Assembly (NCBI GenBank): GCA_026770025.1
Contig: JAMXDE010000031.1
Span: forward strand, 186,001-250,000
Reading direction: 5' to 3'
Length of the DNA: 64,000 bases
Source of the DNA: Craspedostauros australis
Taxonomy: Eukaryota; Bacillariophyta; Bacillariophyceae; Mastogloiales; Achnanthaceae
This document shows positions 45,679 to 56,228 of this stretch, one piece after another. Below the pieces are notes generated by a model, which did no database searches, was not told where the DNA came from, and was given only the letters and a program-made list of their open reading frames with translations. Numbering within the stretch: the first letter of the stretch is position 1; every line of letters begins with the position of its first letter. Both the position numbers and the translations under genes were made by a program.

Positions 45679-48092
45679 TTTTAAGTATGGTACTACTCCA
45701 CGATTTTATTCCAGTAGACGATGGGAACCTTCCAAAAGAGCAGGCGTAGTTGTATCGCATTGCGTTGAGCCAGCCCCTTGGCATGATAGTTGGCCACACA
45801 GTTGCCTTGGATGGGCCGGCCAATCTTTGTGCATGACATCGACGCACGTACGAGCGATGGGCCCAACGGAAATGGGACGCGGCGAAGTACTCTGCGCTCC
45901 GCTGATCTCTCCAGAGAGACAGAGGCAGAGACAGTGAGTATTCAACCCTGCTCTGCTCTATTTTACTTTCGCTCACTAAGATATGTGTGACGCATGTACA
46001 GACATTAGACGTGATACTCTACACAAATATCCCTTCATGACCTAGGGGATTACTTCGATCCAATATAAATTTCATTGTCACTCCATTCCGTTTTTGACCG
46101 CAACTTTTACATGTACCCCTCCACTTTTCTTGTACCAACGGAATCCTTGGGAGTTTGCGCTTCTTCTGATCTTCCTGAATCAGGGGTCTTCTTACTGCGG
46201 TTGGGTCGCCATCGGCCTCCGAAGTACTCGTGAATCATTTTTTTTTTGACGACGGGACTGACGGGAAAACTCATCAGCGAGGCCATCATCGCTGATTTTC
46301 GTGACACATCAATGGTTTTTTGGTGCTCACATCTCCCAACTCAATCGCCGTTTTTCGCATGCATCACTTGACATGCGTGTCCATACAGTTCCATGAATGC
46401 CTGCCAGCACATTGCTTCTCTGATGATCTCCGTGGCTCATCACTCGTGGATCATTCTTCGTTGCACGCAATCTCTTTGATTGGTTCTTCTCATTGTGAGC
46501 TGACCATTACAGTCTAAATCCAGTTTAGAGACAGGTACAGAATTAGATTTTGTGCGTAGGACATGGTAGGGAAAAGCTGTAGAAATTTAACACGGAGGCT
46601 TTATAATGGCTCTGACAGATCCTTTAGGGCTGGTCCACGAAGGGATAGTAGTTGAGCGAGACACTCGAACAAGGTGTGTCCTGTATGAAGGCGGGCAATA
46701 TTGAAGACTGTTCGGAGGTGTGTGGTATCAACGAAGACTCTGTGGCTCTTTGGGCGTGGTACTTCTGGGGCGTCACCCTACTTTCTCTTCTCCAAACAGA
46801 CGCCTCAAGTTGAACTGGATTGGATGGAGTTTTACGCGCGAAAACGAAAGAATCGTGATCGCGTTGGACAAATCAAAGAAGCAGGAGGCGCTTTCGTCGC
46901 CAACGGAATCAAACCACTCATCACTTCTCCCAAGGTGCCGCTGAGATGCGATGGGGGAACCGACGGCAGATCGTATTCGTGGTGGGAGCTCACATGTGCC
47001 AAGAAAGTATTTACTCCGTTGGAATTCCGCTGAACAACCCGGGCCTCCGCTCCGCCCCGTCGTCGCATCTTGCGACTGCGGGCGCTGACCATCACCGGCC
47101 ACGACGACCTGCGGGATCACCAAACAAGGGAGATCATCGATCTGAGTTCGGCTGGTGTCCAGAGAGGAAACAGCCCTTGGCGAATTTCCAGACCGCTGTC
47201 TTCTGTTGCTCGATGGATCATGGCAGAAAGGCACGCCAACGACAGAATCCGCACGAAGGATACGCAAGGAGCAGAACTCGCGGCAAGAAGGTTTCGCAAT
47301 CCAGTCTTCCTTCATTGTGACGCGTTGTGGGGCTTTTTGATCGCTCGATGCGAAGCGCATTGTCGACCCCATCAGATCATCTGTCTGTGTCGATGCAGTG
47401 CTTGTCGCACGAGTTGTTTCGCGCGATGTCGGTACTTCCAAAACTTCTGGGGTGTTCGTGGACTGGGTCTGTGTGATACCTTCGAACTTTTCGTCCTTGA
47501 ATGATGGCAAGAGTTGGGCCTGGTTCGTCATGACTGCCACGCCCATCCAGAACACATCTACTGCGCTTTCACAACATGGGTGCAATCCCAGAACCGTTTC
47601 TCAAAGCTACCTTGTGTTCGCCCTCGTTTATGTCACTCACTAGTACTTATCGCAAGTTTTGTCTGGACAAGTGATCATAGGCGCGGTGAGGAATGGATCC
47701 GTTTCCGTCCACAAACGCTTGGGACAACCGGCACAAAACTGCGCCAGCCAGCGTGGAGCCAGGGCACACAAAGAGCTGCCGAGCGGGCACTTCTGGTTCT
47801 CGCCCGCAGAGGTTTCCCACCATCCTCTCCACCATTTGGTTGCGGGTCTGCTGCTTACGTGTCCTCGTTGCGGCTCAGTTGCTGTTGTTTGATGTGATGC
47901 ACGCAGGTCACACGAGGCGCACCAACAAGCCTTCACTGACCCACAAGCCACAACACGGTCGTCAACTCTTCGACTTATCGACACCCTCTGAGTTTGGAAA
48001 CGGGCCCTTCACAAATAGAATACAAGGCACGAGCTCAAGTCAAAATCAAGCAGGAACAACGACGATTCGCAGCAGCAAGACGAAAAGTAACG
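45679..48092. other. Spacer between the two ZIP copies
   Basis: 2.4 kb without a recognised gene. It contains the 3' end region of ZIP copy 1, a short T-run at 46236-46247, an unassigned 270-codon minus-strand frame (46773-47585) and the upstream region of ZIP copy 2. Confidence 0.5.
46773..47585 (-). CDS. Hypothetical open frame, unassigned
   Basis: A 270-residue frame, serine- and threonine-rich, without recognisable motif, signal peptide or membrane segment. Its length is moderate for DNA of this composition and overlapping plus-strand frames are also open, so it may be chance. It is listed because it is the longest frame between the two ZIP copies. Confidence 0.2.
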   Translation of the reverse strand: MHPCCESAVDVFWMGVAVMTNQAQLLPSFKDEKFEGITQTQSTNTPEVLEVPTSRETTRATSTASTQTDDLMGSTMRFASSDQKAPQRVTMKEDWIAKPSCREFCSLRILRADSVVGVPFCHDPSSNRRQRSGNSPRAVSSLDTSRTQIDDLPCLVIPQVVVAGDGQRPQSQDATTGRSGGPGCSAEFQRSKYFLGTCELPPRIRSAVGSPIASQRHLGRSDEWFDSVGDESASCFFDLSNAITILSFSRVKLHPIQFNLRRLFGEEKVG

Positions 48093-50031
48093 ATGGCATC
48101 CGAGGACAACTCTTCGAACGAGAACAATGTGGGGGTGGCGCTTGGGCTGGTTTGTGCCGCTGGCGCATCCACGGGCCTGGGTGCAGCCGTCGTGTTCTTC
48201 CCCACCCTCGTGCAGATGTCATCAAAGCGGGTGCTGGCATCTTCGTTGGGTTTCTCGGCAGGCGTCATGATCTACGTCTCCTTCGTCGAGATCTTCAGCA
48301 AGTCCAAATCGAGCTTCGTGGATGCAGGCAACACCGAAGATGAGGCATACATATACTCAACATTCAGCTTCTTCCTGGGCATGGGCGCCATGATGGTAAG
48401 TTGGTTGCAAACTTCGGGTGCTCACAAGGCACCCTCGTACTGGTTCTTGCGCGTGCGCCATGCCCCACCGCGATACCGCCGTTGAAACCGCAAGACTCTT
48501 CGACGCCTCATTTGCGCTGCGTCGAGCGAGAAGGATGATGGTGGTGGTGGTGGTGGAATTGCAATGCCATTTATTGTCTAATATGCACGAGCATAGTCGA
48601 GTATGGTGAAGTATTGGTGAACTGAACTATTGCTAGACGAATCCAACGGAGCTCTGCCTTGCGGATACCACAATACGCACGAGTACGTGCGAGACCACTC
48701 GTACATGTTCTAACCGAATGCTTTTCGCCCACTTTCGCATCACCTTCCCGCGTTTCTACCATTCCTGAATCATCCAGCTGTTGAATGCCATTGTGGCTTA
48801 CTTAATGAACCATGCTCACGACTTTGCACATCATCATCACCATCATCATGGGCATGACCATGACCATGATCACAACCATGGTCGCAGTGATCGTCACAAA
48901 CTCAGTCACGATGAAGATGACGAGGAGGAGGGAAGTAGCAAAACGACAGTTGGCGATGCGCAACGGCAAGCGTACTCCATGGAGAGCAAGTCTGAAGTGG
49001 GGGCAAACCCAACCCTCCCACATGCCACAGACGATGGTCCGCACCCCGACAAAGCCAGTGCAGAAGTAGCAGCAGTAGCAGCCTCAAGACAACAAAGGCG
49101 CACTAGCAAGGCACGGGGAGGAATATCGGAGATCGCCAAGTCCAGCTTCGTCCAAAACATGCAGCCGCAGTGCCGCGCTTCAGATTCCGTCCGTCATGTG
49201 CAGGCTCTGCAGCAGATGGGGAATATCCTGGAGAACGAGCACAGGCAACACCACGAGGGACAGCGCATCGACGATCAACGCTCAACGGGAACGTCCGATA
49301 CGCATTCCGACGATCGCACTCCAAGCAGCGAAAATACCGATGGCATCGGTCATGGTTGCAGCGGCCAAGCCCAGCGAAGCACGTCCAACATATCTCCTCT
49401 CCAAGACAACAGTTCCGCGCAGGACCGTGACGATGATTCTGATGGTGAGGTGTACATCGTGAAGAAATCGAGCAGCTTGGTCGACCAGGCCCGGCAAAGG
49501 GTGGAAAACCAACGGGCCAAACGAGCGCAAGCCAAGGAGCTCCGAAAGAAGGAACAAGACAAAAAAGACAACATCAAGCTCGTCCGCATGGGCGTCAATA
49601 CGGCGCTCGCGATCGGTCTTCACAACTTCCCGGAGGGCCTCGCCACCTTTGTCGCAGCATTGCACGACCCCACGGTCGGCGCCGTTCTGGCGTTTGCAAT
49701 CGCCATGCACAACATCCCGGAGGGCCTGTGCGTCGCTCTTCCCATCTACTACGCAACGGGGAATCGAGTTAACGCCTTTTGCTGGGCGATGGTATCCGGT
49801 GCTTCAGAGTTCGTTGCGGCTCTGCTGGGATGGGCCATCCTGGCGAATTCATTTTCCGATGCGCTGTACGCGCTGCTGTTCGGCTTGGTGTCTGGCATGA
49901 TGGTGATCATCAGCGTTCGGGAACTGCTGCCAACGGCTCATTCCTACGATCCTGCTGACACAGTCGTGACGAACTCTTTCGTTGCCGGTATGGCCCTGAT
50001 GGCGGTGTCGCTGGTGCTGTTTGTGCTGTAG
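48093..50031 (+). CDS. ZIP-family metal (Zn/Fe) transporter, copy 2
   Basis: Two exons, 48093-48395 and 48778-50031, with a 382-bp GTAAGT...CAG intron; about 518 residues. Exon 1 gives helices 1-2 and the start of helix 3 (VALGLVCAAGASTGLG, SLGFSAGVMIYVSF, FSFFLGMGAMM). Exon 2 opens with the end of helix 3 and a histidine-rich cytosolic loop (HHHHHHHGHDHDHDHNHG), likely metal-binding. After about 230 hydrophilic residues come helices 4-8 with the signature pairs HNFPEGLATF and HNIPEGLCVALP, which form the ZIP metal site. It imports divalent metal into the cytosol; the membrane is not evident from sequence. ATG 48093 matches the start of copy 1; an upstream in-frame ATG at 47994 has no counterpart there. 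Confidence 0.9.
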
Positions 50032-50498
50032 GCAATGTCGAGGGTGTCTATTAGTGCCAGAAGAGCGATGTAGGCAACGGATTGAAGACGAAGTGATCCT
50101 GGACGCAACGGCGGCAAGCGAGGGTGGTTTGGGGAATGATATGCTCTTGGTTCTGGTGCATTCGTACCAACATGTACGACTACAACAGCCAAGCAAGATA
50201 CTATATGATACCATCGAGGGGAGTAAGTAGATTAGGCACGAGTGTGATTATGTACCAAAACAGTAGCAATGCGTGGAGTATTCCATACGAAAAATGCCCC
50301 AGCACTCTGAAGGAACGTATGTCGCAATAATATTGGACTGATAACACCATAATTGCACACATGGCTTGCTGCGCCGCAAGCATCGAGTGGATTGTGACAG
50401 AGCTGTGAATGTAAGCGTTGCGCTTTGCTCTATTGTCTGTTGACAGCACTATAGCATGCCAGCCATGCCTGCCACTGGAGCAAACCGCATTCACCCTC
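50032..50498. other. Convergent 3' spacer
   Basis: 467 bp between the 3' ends of ZIP copy 2 and the MRH-EDEM gene; nothing recognised. Confidence 0.5.
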
Positions 50499-53400
50499 TC
50501 AGTCTTTGTCTGCTCCCTCTTCGCTGGTGGCGCCGTGCTTCATCAAGTACAGTTGCCATTCCGTTGTGTCTTCATTCTGCTTTGCGGCATGCACAGCCCA
50601 CCCTCCCTTGGCGAACACCTGCACCGCCTCTTCCGATGCGAGGACGACAGGCCAGTGATCGGTGCTCTGGATGTGGAAGATCTTCTCGCCCCGCACCACC
50701 GACGCATTCTGCTGCACTAAAGATATCCGCGCGACGAGAGAGACGGGGTCATTCTCGTTAGCGTTGGATTGCATAAGTTCGGCTGCTGCATTGAGCCGTC
50801 GAATGATGTCTTCTCCATCCGACCCTGTCACCAGAACACTTGTCGGGAGCGGAGGCGCGCCTGCGCTGTTCGCACCATCGCCATCGCTATCTTCGTTGTC
50901 GTTGGCATTCGTGCTTCCAGAAACAGCTTCGGACATGACGAATAGGTCGTCGGCGTCGCTGTTGACCACTATCAACCCGCCTGCAACCTGTTGAAAGTTG
51001 GCAGCCTTCTCTTGGAATGGGCACATGCCACGGCGCACCATGTGAATAACGGCATGATCACCATCTTGAGTGCCGACACGAGACTCTGGCTCCTTGATGC
51101 CTTGATCTGCCTTGGAATCTGCTGCTGAACCGGATGGCTCCTTGGCCTCGCCCGGCTCATTCAGCAAAGAAGGACGGTTTGGCGCGGAGTCATTGTCAAT
51201 GCCGTTGCCATGACCGTCACCAGCATGCTCAGGGACGCACCCGTATTCGTTGCCAGATGTTGGCTTTCGAAGCGGTAGTTCCAATACTACCTCGCCGACT
51301 TCGACAAGCTGCTGGATTTTCGTCGGACCGAACATCGCAGGAGCGCAAGGATAGACCGCCAGCACTTCCTCCTTTTCTTTGTCGTGACCGTTGGGAGTGC
51401 CATCATCGCCATTTGACGCATCAATATCAATATCATCATGGTGCCTCCCACTGTTAATCCAGATGTTCTTTTGGATGAGCTCGATCTGGCAGAAGAATAC
51501 CTCTCCTTCGAAGGTCGAGATTGCCGATGTGCGATGCTGCGGTGCATCATTCTCAGCGGTGGCAGTTTCGCTTGCAGTTGCACTGTCGCCACCGCCTGCC
51601 TCCTCGTGTGTTTTTTCTTCTCCTTCTTCTCTATCACCACCAGCACGATTCGATTTGGCATCGATCAGCATGTAACGCAGATGTTCATCCGGTGCACCGT
51701 CGGACGCGAGTTCATCTAGGAGACTCACTGTCACGCTCTCCTCGCTTGCCACGTTCTGAATGTAGAAACCGCTGCCACCAGGAAAGGCAGAGACATCGAA
51801 CGAACCCAGCTCTGCGCCCAGATCGTACCTGTTGATGCCATTATCGCTGGCCCCGGTGCTGCTGGCCTTGCCCTGTGGCTGAGTCGTTTGCTGTTGACTC
51901 TGCGATTTAGTTTGCGCCTTGGATGCGCCGACAGGGCAGCTTTCCGGCGCCGTGATTGATGCAATGCCATACAAACCACCCAGCAACAGGTTCAGGCTTT
52001 CCGCTGAACCAAACACCACATGGTTGGTCTGCGTCTCGCCGAGTTCATCGGTCAGAGTGGAAAGGTAAAAGTCGTTGTAATCCAGCGATCCACCATGCAG
52101 CGCCTTCATCCACGCCAATCTTAACGAATGGTGATTCAAGCAGACTGGGCCCGGCTGGTAATTCCGTCCCCGCTTTTTGAAACCCACATGCGCTAAGTTC
52201 TGATGGTTCTGCGACTCCGCATAATTGTCATTTCCGTCGAACACTTGGGTTGGCGCGAAGAGCGCCTGCAAGAGCCAGTCGTGGTGACGTGATGGCAGCG
52301 GGGCGGTGGTACGGAGTTGTTCGTCATGCAGCCTCCGTTCTTGGTCTTGCAGCCACCGCTGCTGGCGTCCCTGAATCGGGATGGCCATGTCGCCGAGCGA
52401 TGATTGAAGCTTGGTGACAAACTTCAAGACGGAGCTGCTATCTGCCCACACCTCCTGGTCCAGCGACAGGCTCGATGCAAGGGTGTTGGAGGCATCATCG
52501 CGCGTCTGCTTGCGGAGCTTTGCTTTCAGCCGGCCAGCAAGGTCTCGCATATGCCGTTTGCGATCCTGCTCTTCGGGAATCGGGACGCTGTGGATGGGAT
52601 GGGCTTCGGTGGTGAACACCCATTCCCGCGTCGTGTCGGCATGCAGCAGGTTGTCTTCATCGAAGGTGAGGTAGAGATACTTCAGAGTCTCGCTGAGGAA
52701 GAAGGACGGCATTTCGTTCTTCAGCTTGACATCGTCGAATGCCTGGAATGCGCGGGATGCCCCGGTCGTCGTGTGCGCCACGTCCTTGAGGCTGGCGTAA
52801 CCGCATTTGGACTTGGTAACCTTCTCCAACGCATGCAGGGCGAAGTCGGATGCCCATTGCCAACCGGAGGATTGCGAATTGGGATGTGCCACGCTCTTGG
52901 TGGATCGATGTAAGAAGTACGCACTCTCCAGCAGCTCGGGCCGCAAGAAATGCTCGCCGCCTGAGCCATCCACCTTCCACTGGGCGAAGTGGAAACGTTC
53001 TGGAAGGAATCCAAGGAACTCACGCGCCAGGAAGTATGAATTCAATGATCTCGCGGCTGGCTCCAGCTCGCCCAAGAGCACCTGCATGCCTGGGTAGAAC
53101 GCCATCAGAGCTTCGAATATCTTCCGCGTGCCGTAATTGTTTGAACCGACCCCGACAGACATGTCGACGTCGGGGTACCACTCGCCGAGACGAGAGTTGT
53201 TGTGCACGCCGCCGTATGCGCTGTACATCATTGGCCAGAAGTCAGCATCCTCATGAAAGAGGGCGTGGTGCTTGATCAGGTATTCCAGGAAGGAGTCCGA
53301 GTTGGACCCAATCCCGCTCAACGTCTCGGTCCATCGGCCGCGGTTGGTGCAGATGTGCTTGCCGTACAGGTTCATGTCGGAACTCCTCATCCACAGCGCG

Positions 53401-56228
53401 CGCGTCGACAGCTTGGCGGCCCTACCGTACTTCTTGTTACCTGTCAGCCTGGACAGGAGCTCCATCTCCAACGACAGCGTACCGCCGCCTGCGAGCGAGG
53501 CGATGGGCGTCTCACCGTCCGGTATCCCCGCGAGCAGATTCACCGTGCCGTACGGGATCCCCGTTTTTGTCTTGAAGACCGGGTACAACCGATTGCCGAT
53601 GTCTTGCGCCAGTCGCAGCAAGTACCCATCGTACCTCCAAAACTCCGACGTGACGTTGCGACAGTTCCCATCGCCGTTGCTCCCGCCGTTGCTGTTGCTA
53701 TTATTGTTGTTGACGAGCCTGGCTTGTTCTTGCTGCTGATGCTGCTGGTGTTTCTGTATTCGCGTAGGAGCATCGTAGGTTGCCTGGCACTCTTCTGCGC
53801 CGCCAGCGGATACGCACTGCTGATCTGCAGCTGGATGGTGCACATCGTGATCAAGTTGTGACGCGGGCGCATTCGCACCATCACAACTTCTGTACGTCGC
53901 AGATCCGGCGACGCCAATCAACGCGGCACCATGCTCATCCAGCACCTCTGATTCGTGCACCTTGTTGAGCATGTACGCCTCCGCGAGCTGATGCGCTGAC
54001 AGCAACCCACCCAGGACGCGAATGTTGGTCTCGAAGACGCTGACGTTTTGGTTGAACGCGAAGATGCCGCCACGATGGTAAATGCGATCGATCGCCCTGT
54101 TGGTTTCTATGTACTGCTGATCCAGCACCTTCAGCCGTTCCACGGAACGCGCGAACTCCGTGTAGTTCTGCATGATGATGAGGGTATCCAGCGAATCGAT
54201 CAATGTCAGCGCTGGCAAGCGGATCAAATCGAACACGGTCGGTTTGCACGTGATGGGCTTGATTTCGGATCCAGGATACGCATGGTACATGTAATTGTCG
54301 TAGGCATGCTCGAACATGTTCTTGACCAGATCTCGATTCGCGTCGACTCTGGATTGCGGTATTGGTGGCATGCCGATTTGCAACGACGTGATGCGGTCGG
54401 GGTGAGACTTCTGATGATGGTCGACCTCGCTTTGGTGCATGTAGGTGTGCAACGCGTGCTGCATCTTGGTTCGTTCCCTGCCCGAGTCGTCGTCTGATGC
54501 TGCGCCTTTGCCTGCACCTGAACTTGTGTCGTCCGTGGACTGTGGCACCAGACTCTCCGCAATCCGCTGCTGCTCTTGCTCCTGCCGCCTGCGGACCACT
54601 TCCTCATCGGTGAGCGTGAAGTCTGTGGGCGGACATATGTGAACGATGTACTGGCACGCGTGCGTTTCATCCACGCTCTCGATGCCCGGCAGCTGCAGGG
54701 AATCCGCCATCGCTTGCGGGCAGTTGATGGTCGATCCCGGTCGGTGAAAGATGATGGCGGTTATCCGAGGGATGGACTCCGTCTGATCCCCCAGCTGGCA
54801 GACATCGCCGTGCGTGTACATGTCAAGCCGCAGCGCATGGGGGTATTGGGTCTTCACAATGTTTTGGAAGCTCTGGATGCGCCGGTCGTACTCGTCCGAT
54901 TGCAGCGATGATTGCGATTGCACGTGCGCACGATATCCAGTGGACGCTTGGTGGCCACCACCGTGGCTGGCATCTGTGTCGTCGACGTTAATAGTAGCTG
55001 GATCAAGTTGACTTGGAGGCATCCCCAATGTTTGGTGGATCTTCATGGAAGATGCATCGGGATTGGTGGCTGTCGATGAGCGCACGCCCTGCTGCACAAA
55101 GTAATTTGGGCAGTATCGGAAGGTCCAGTAGGCATTCGGCGATTCGGAGTAGTAGTAGCAGATGATGCTGTCTCTACCCGCATCCATGGGATCCCTTCGT
55201 TGGGCCATGCCGAGTATGGACGACATCGAATGTTGCTGCGCGTAGCGGAAGGGCAATTCCATGCGCTCCTCCCATGACGCATCGCTGGGATCCAGCAGGT
55301 ACGACAAGTATGCTTGATCCGATCGTGATAAAGAGCCAGAATCCGCTGCGCTGGATTCTGATGTTGGTGTCGTTGGTGCCGTGGACGATGACGACGATGA
55401 CAGTGAATCCGAAGGTGACGATGGCACCGCGTCCAAATCAGCATGTTCCATGTAATGTTCATGCAACGACACTTCCAACAGCAAGCGGCGCCGTGTCTGC
55501 ACACCCTGCCGCGACACATCCGACTGACCGTGGTGCTTGCTGTACTGGTAGGAGTAACGGAATATCTTGTGCTGTAGTTGCTGCTGGTGCTGCTGATTCT
55601 GTTGCTGCGAAGTGGATGGCTTCGAACCCGGTTTCGGCTTTGCCTGACCAGACGCATTTGCACCACTTGGGTGTTGCGATTTGGAGGTCGCCGATTTCGG
55701 TTTGTAGATCGGCATGTTGACCCCGGCCTGCACCGTCCAATCCGGTTCTTCGACGGAAGTCCGGGCAGATCCCTTGAAGGAAGACCAGATGGAGTTGAGC
55801 AGCTTCTTGGCCGGTCCGGAGCCGACCTTCTGAGACTGGAAGTTGAAGTTCGTGTCTCCACCGGATGGTTCGTGGGAGGACACGACCTTTTGCACCACGA
55901 GCTTGCGCCGCTGCTTGGTGCGCTGCTCTGGCTTTGATGGGTTGTCTTCGGCAGCATGCACGAGGGGCAACGTCTGCAATGCCGTCAGCGTTGACAGCAA
56001 AACGAGCGACAGAAAGAACATCGTCCGCTTGGGCGATCCGGTGGCCATCCTCCGTCCTGGTGCGGGCGCAGCCTGGGAGCTTGATGCCGATGAAGGGTGT
56101 TGCGAGACGAGCGCGTCCGTTGAGGCCAGAACAGAATTCAGATCAATTCCGGTGCCATCGTCCAACGCATGGCGCCCTTCTTCTCGTTGCCTCGCAGGCT
56201 CCATCGTTGTTTCGCTCAGTGTCGCCAT
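50499..56228 (-). CDS. MRH lectin - EDEM-type GH47 mannosidase - PA domain fusion protein
   Basis: A single 1909-codon frame. A hydrophobic segment at residues 70-92 (MFFLSLVLLSTLTALQTL) is a signal peptide or signal anchor; starting at the ATG at 56048 would make it a classical cleavable signal peptide. The ATG at 56228 has a good context (GAAATGG); the frame opens further to a GTG at 56462. Residues 356-537 form an MRH domain like OS-9/Yos9/glucosidase II beta: YWTFRYCPNYFVQQ, YTHGDVC, PRITAIIF, ESVDETHACQYIVHI. All four mannose contacts are present (Q380, R488, E521, Y527). Residues about 630-1215 are GH47 with EDEM wording: FETNIRVLGGLLSAH (E734), GSNSDSFLEYL (D979), LRPELLES (E1099), SKCGYASLKDV, FFLSETLKYLYL (E1181), FTTEAHP (T1208). 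A 95-residue low-complexity loop interrupts it. A PA-like domain lies near 1600-1820 (RRGMCPFQEKA, GGLIVVN), as in EDEM3. No KDEL-type tail (ends GADKD). Expected role: ER mannose trimming and recognition of misfolded glycoproteins. Confidence 0.92.
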   Translation of the reverse strand: MATLSETTMEPARQREEGRHALDDGTGIDLNSVLASTDALVSQHPSSASSSQAAPAPGRRMATGSPKRTMFFLSLVLLSTLTALQTLPLVHAAEDNPSKPEQRTKQRRKLVVQKVVSSHEPSGGDTNFNFQSQKVGSGPAKKLLNSIWSSFKGSARTSVEEPDWTVQAGVNMPIYKPKSATSKSQHPSGANASGQAKPKPGSKPSTSQQQNQQHQQQLQHKIFRYSYQYSKHHGQSDVSRQGVQTRRRLLLEVSLHEHYMEHADLDAVPSSPSDSLSSSSSSTAPTTPTSESSAADSGSLSRSDQAYLSYLLDPSDASWEERMELPFRYAQQHSMSSILGMAQRRDPMDAGRDSIICYYYSESPNAYWTFRYCPNYFVQQGVRSSTATNPDASSMKIHQTLGMPPSQLDPATINVDDTDASHGGGHQASTGYRAHVQSQSSLQSDEYDRRIQSFQNIVKTQYPHALRLDMYTHGDVCQLGDQTESIPRITAIIFHRPGSTINCPQAMADSLQLPGIESVDETHACQYIVHICPPTDFTLTDEEVVRRRQEQEQQRIAESLVPQSTDDTSSGAGKGAASDDDSGRERTKMQHALHTYMHQSEVDHHQKSHPDRITSLQIGMPPIPQSRVDANRDLVKNMFEHAYDNYMYHAYPGSEIKPITCKPTVFDLIRLPALTLIDSLDTLIIMQNYTEFARSVERLKVLDQQYIETNRAIDRIYHRGGIFAFNQNVSVFETNIRVLGGLLSAHQLAEAYMLNKVHESEVLDEHGAALIGVAGSATYRSCDGANAPASQLDHDVHHPAADQQCVSAGGAEECQATYDAPTRIQKHQQHQQQEQARLVNNNNSNSNGGSNGDGNCRNVTSEFWRYDGYLLRLAQDIGNRLYPVFKTKTGIPYGTVNLLAGIPDGETPIASLAGGGTLSLEMELLSRLTGNKKYGRAAKLSTRALWMRSSDMNLYGKHICTNRGRWTETLSGIGSNSDSFLEYLIKHHALFHEDADFWPMMYSAYGGVHNNSRLGEWYPDVDMSVGVGSNNYGTRKIFEALMAFYPGMQVLLGELEPAARSLNSYFLAREFLGFLPERFHFAQWKVDGSGGEHFLRPELLESAYFLHRSTKSVAHPNSQSSGWQWASDFALHALEKVTKSKCGYASLKDVAHTTTGASRAFQAFDDVKLKNEMPSFFLSETLKYLYLTFDEDNLLHADTTREWVFTTEAHPIHSVPIPEEQDRKRHMRDLAGRLKAKLRKQTRDDASNTLASSLSLDQEVWADSSSVLKFVTKLQSSLGDMAIPIQGRQQRWLQDQERRLHDEQLRTTAPLPSRHHDWLLQALFAPTQVFDGNDNYAESQNHQNLAHVGFKKRGRNYQPGPVCLNHHSLRLAWMKALHGGSLDYNDFYLSTLTDELGETQTNHVVFGSAESLNLLLGGLYGIASITAPESCPVGASKAQTKSQSQQQTTQPQGKASSTGASDNGINRYDLGAELGSFDVSAFPGGSGFYIQNVASEESVTVSLLDELASDGAPDEHLRYMLIDAKSNRAGGDREEGEEKTHEEAGGGDSATASETATAENDAPQHRTSAISTFEGEVFFCQIELIQKNIWINSGRHHDDIDIDASNGDDGTPNGHDKEKEEVLAVYPCAPAMFGPTKIQQLVEVGEVVLELPLRKPTSGNEYGCVPEHAGDGHGNGIDNDSAPNRPSLLNEPGEAKEPSGSAADSKADQGIKEPESRVGTQDGDHAVIHMVRRGMCPFQEKAANFQQVAGGLIVVNSDADDLFVMSEAVSGSTNANDNEDSDGDGANSAGAPPLPTSVLVTGSDGEDIIRRLNAAAELMQSNANENDPVSLVARISLVQQNASVVRGEKIFHIQSTDHWPVVLASEEAVQVFAKGGWAVHAAKQNEDTTEWQLYLMKHGATSEEGADKD
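54618..55163 (-). other. MRH (mannose-6-phosphate receptor homology) domain segment
   Basis: Segment of the fusion gene coding the OS-9-like lectin domain. The sugar-contact codons are Gln at 55089-55091, Arg at 54765-54767, Glu at 54666-54668 and Tyr at 54648-54650. The spacing Cys-x6-Gln at the first and VDE-x3-C-x-Y at the last matches OS-9 and glucosidase II beta. The Tyr-x-x-Gly-x-x-Cys (YTHGDVC) and final Pro after the last strand also fit. Confidence 0.85.
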
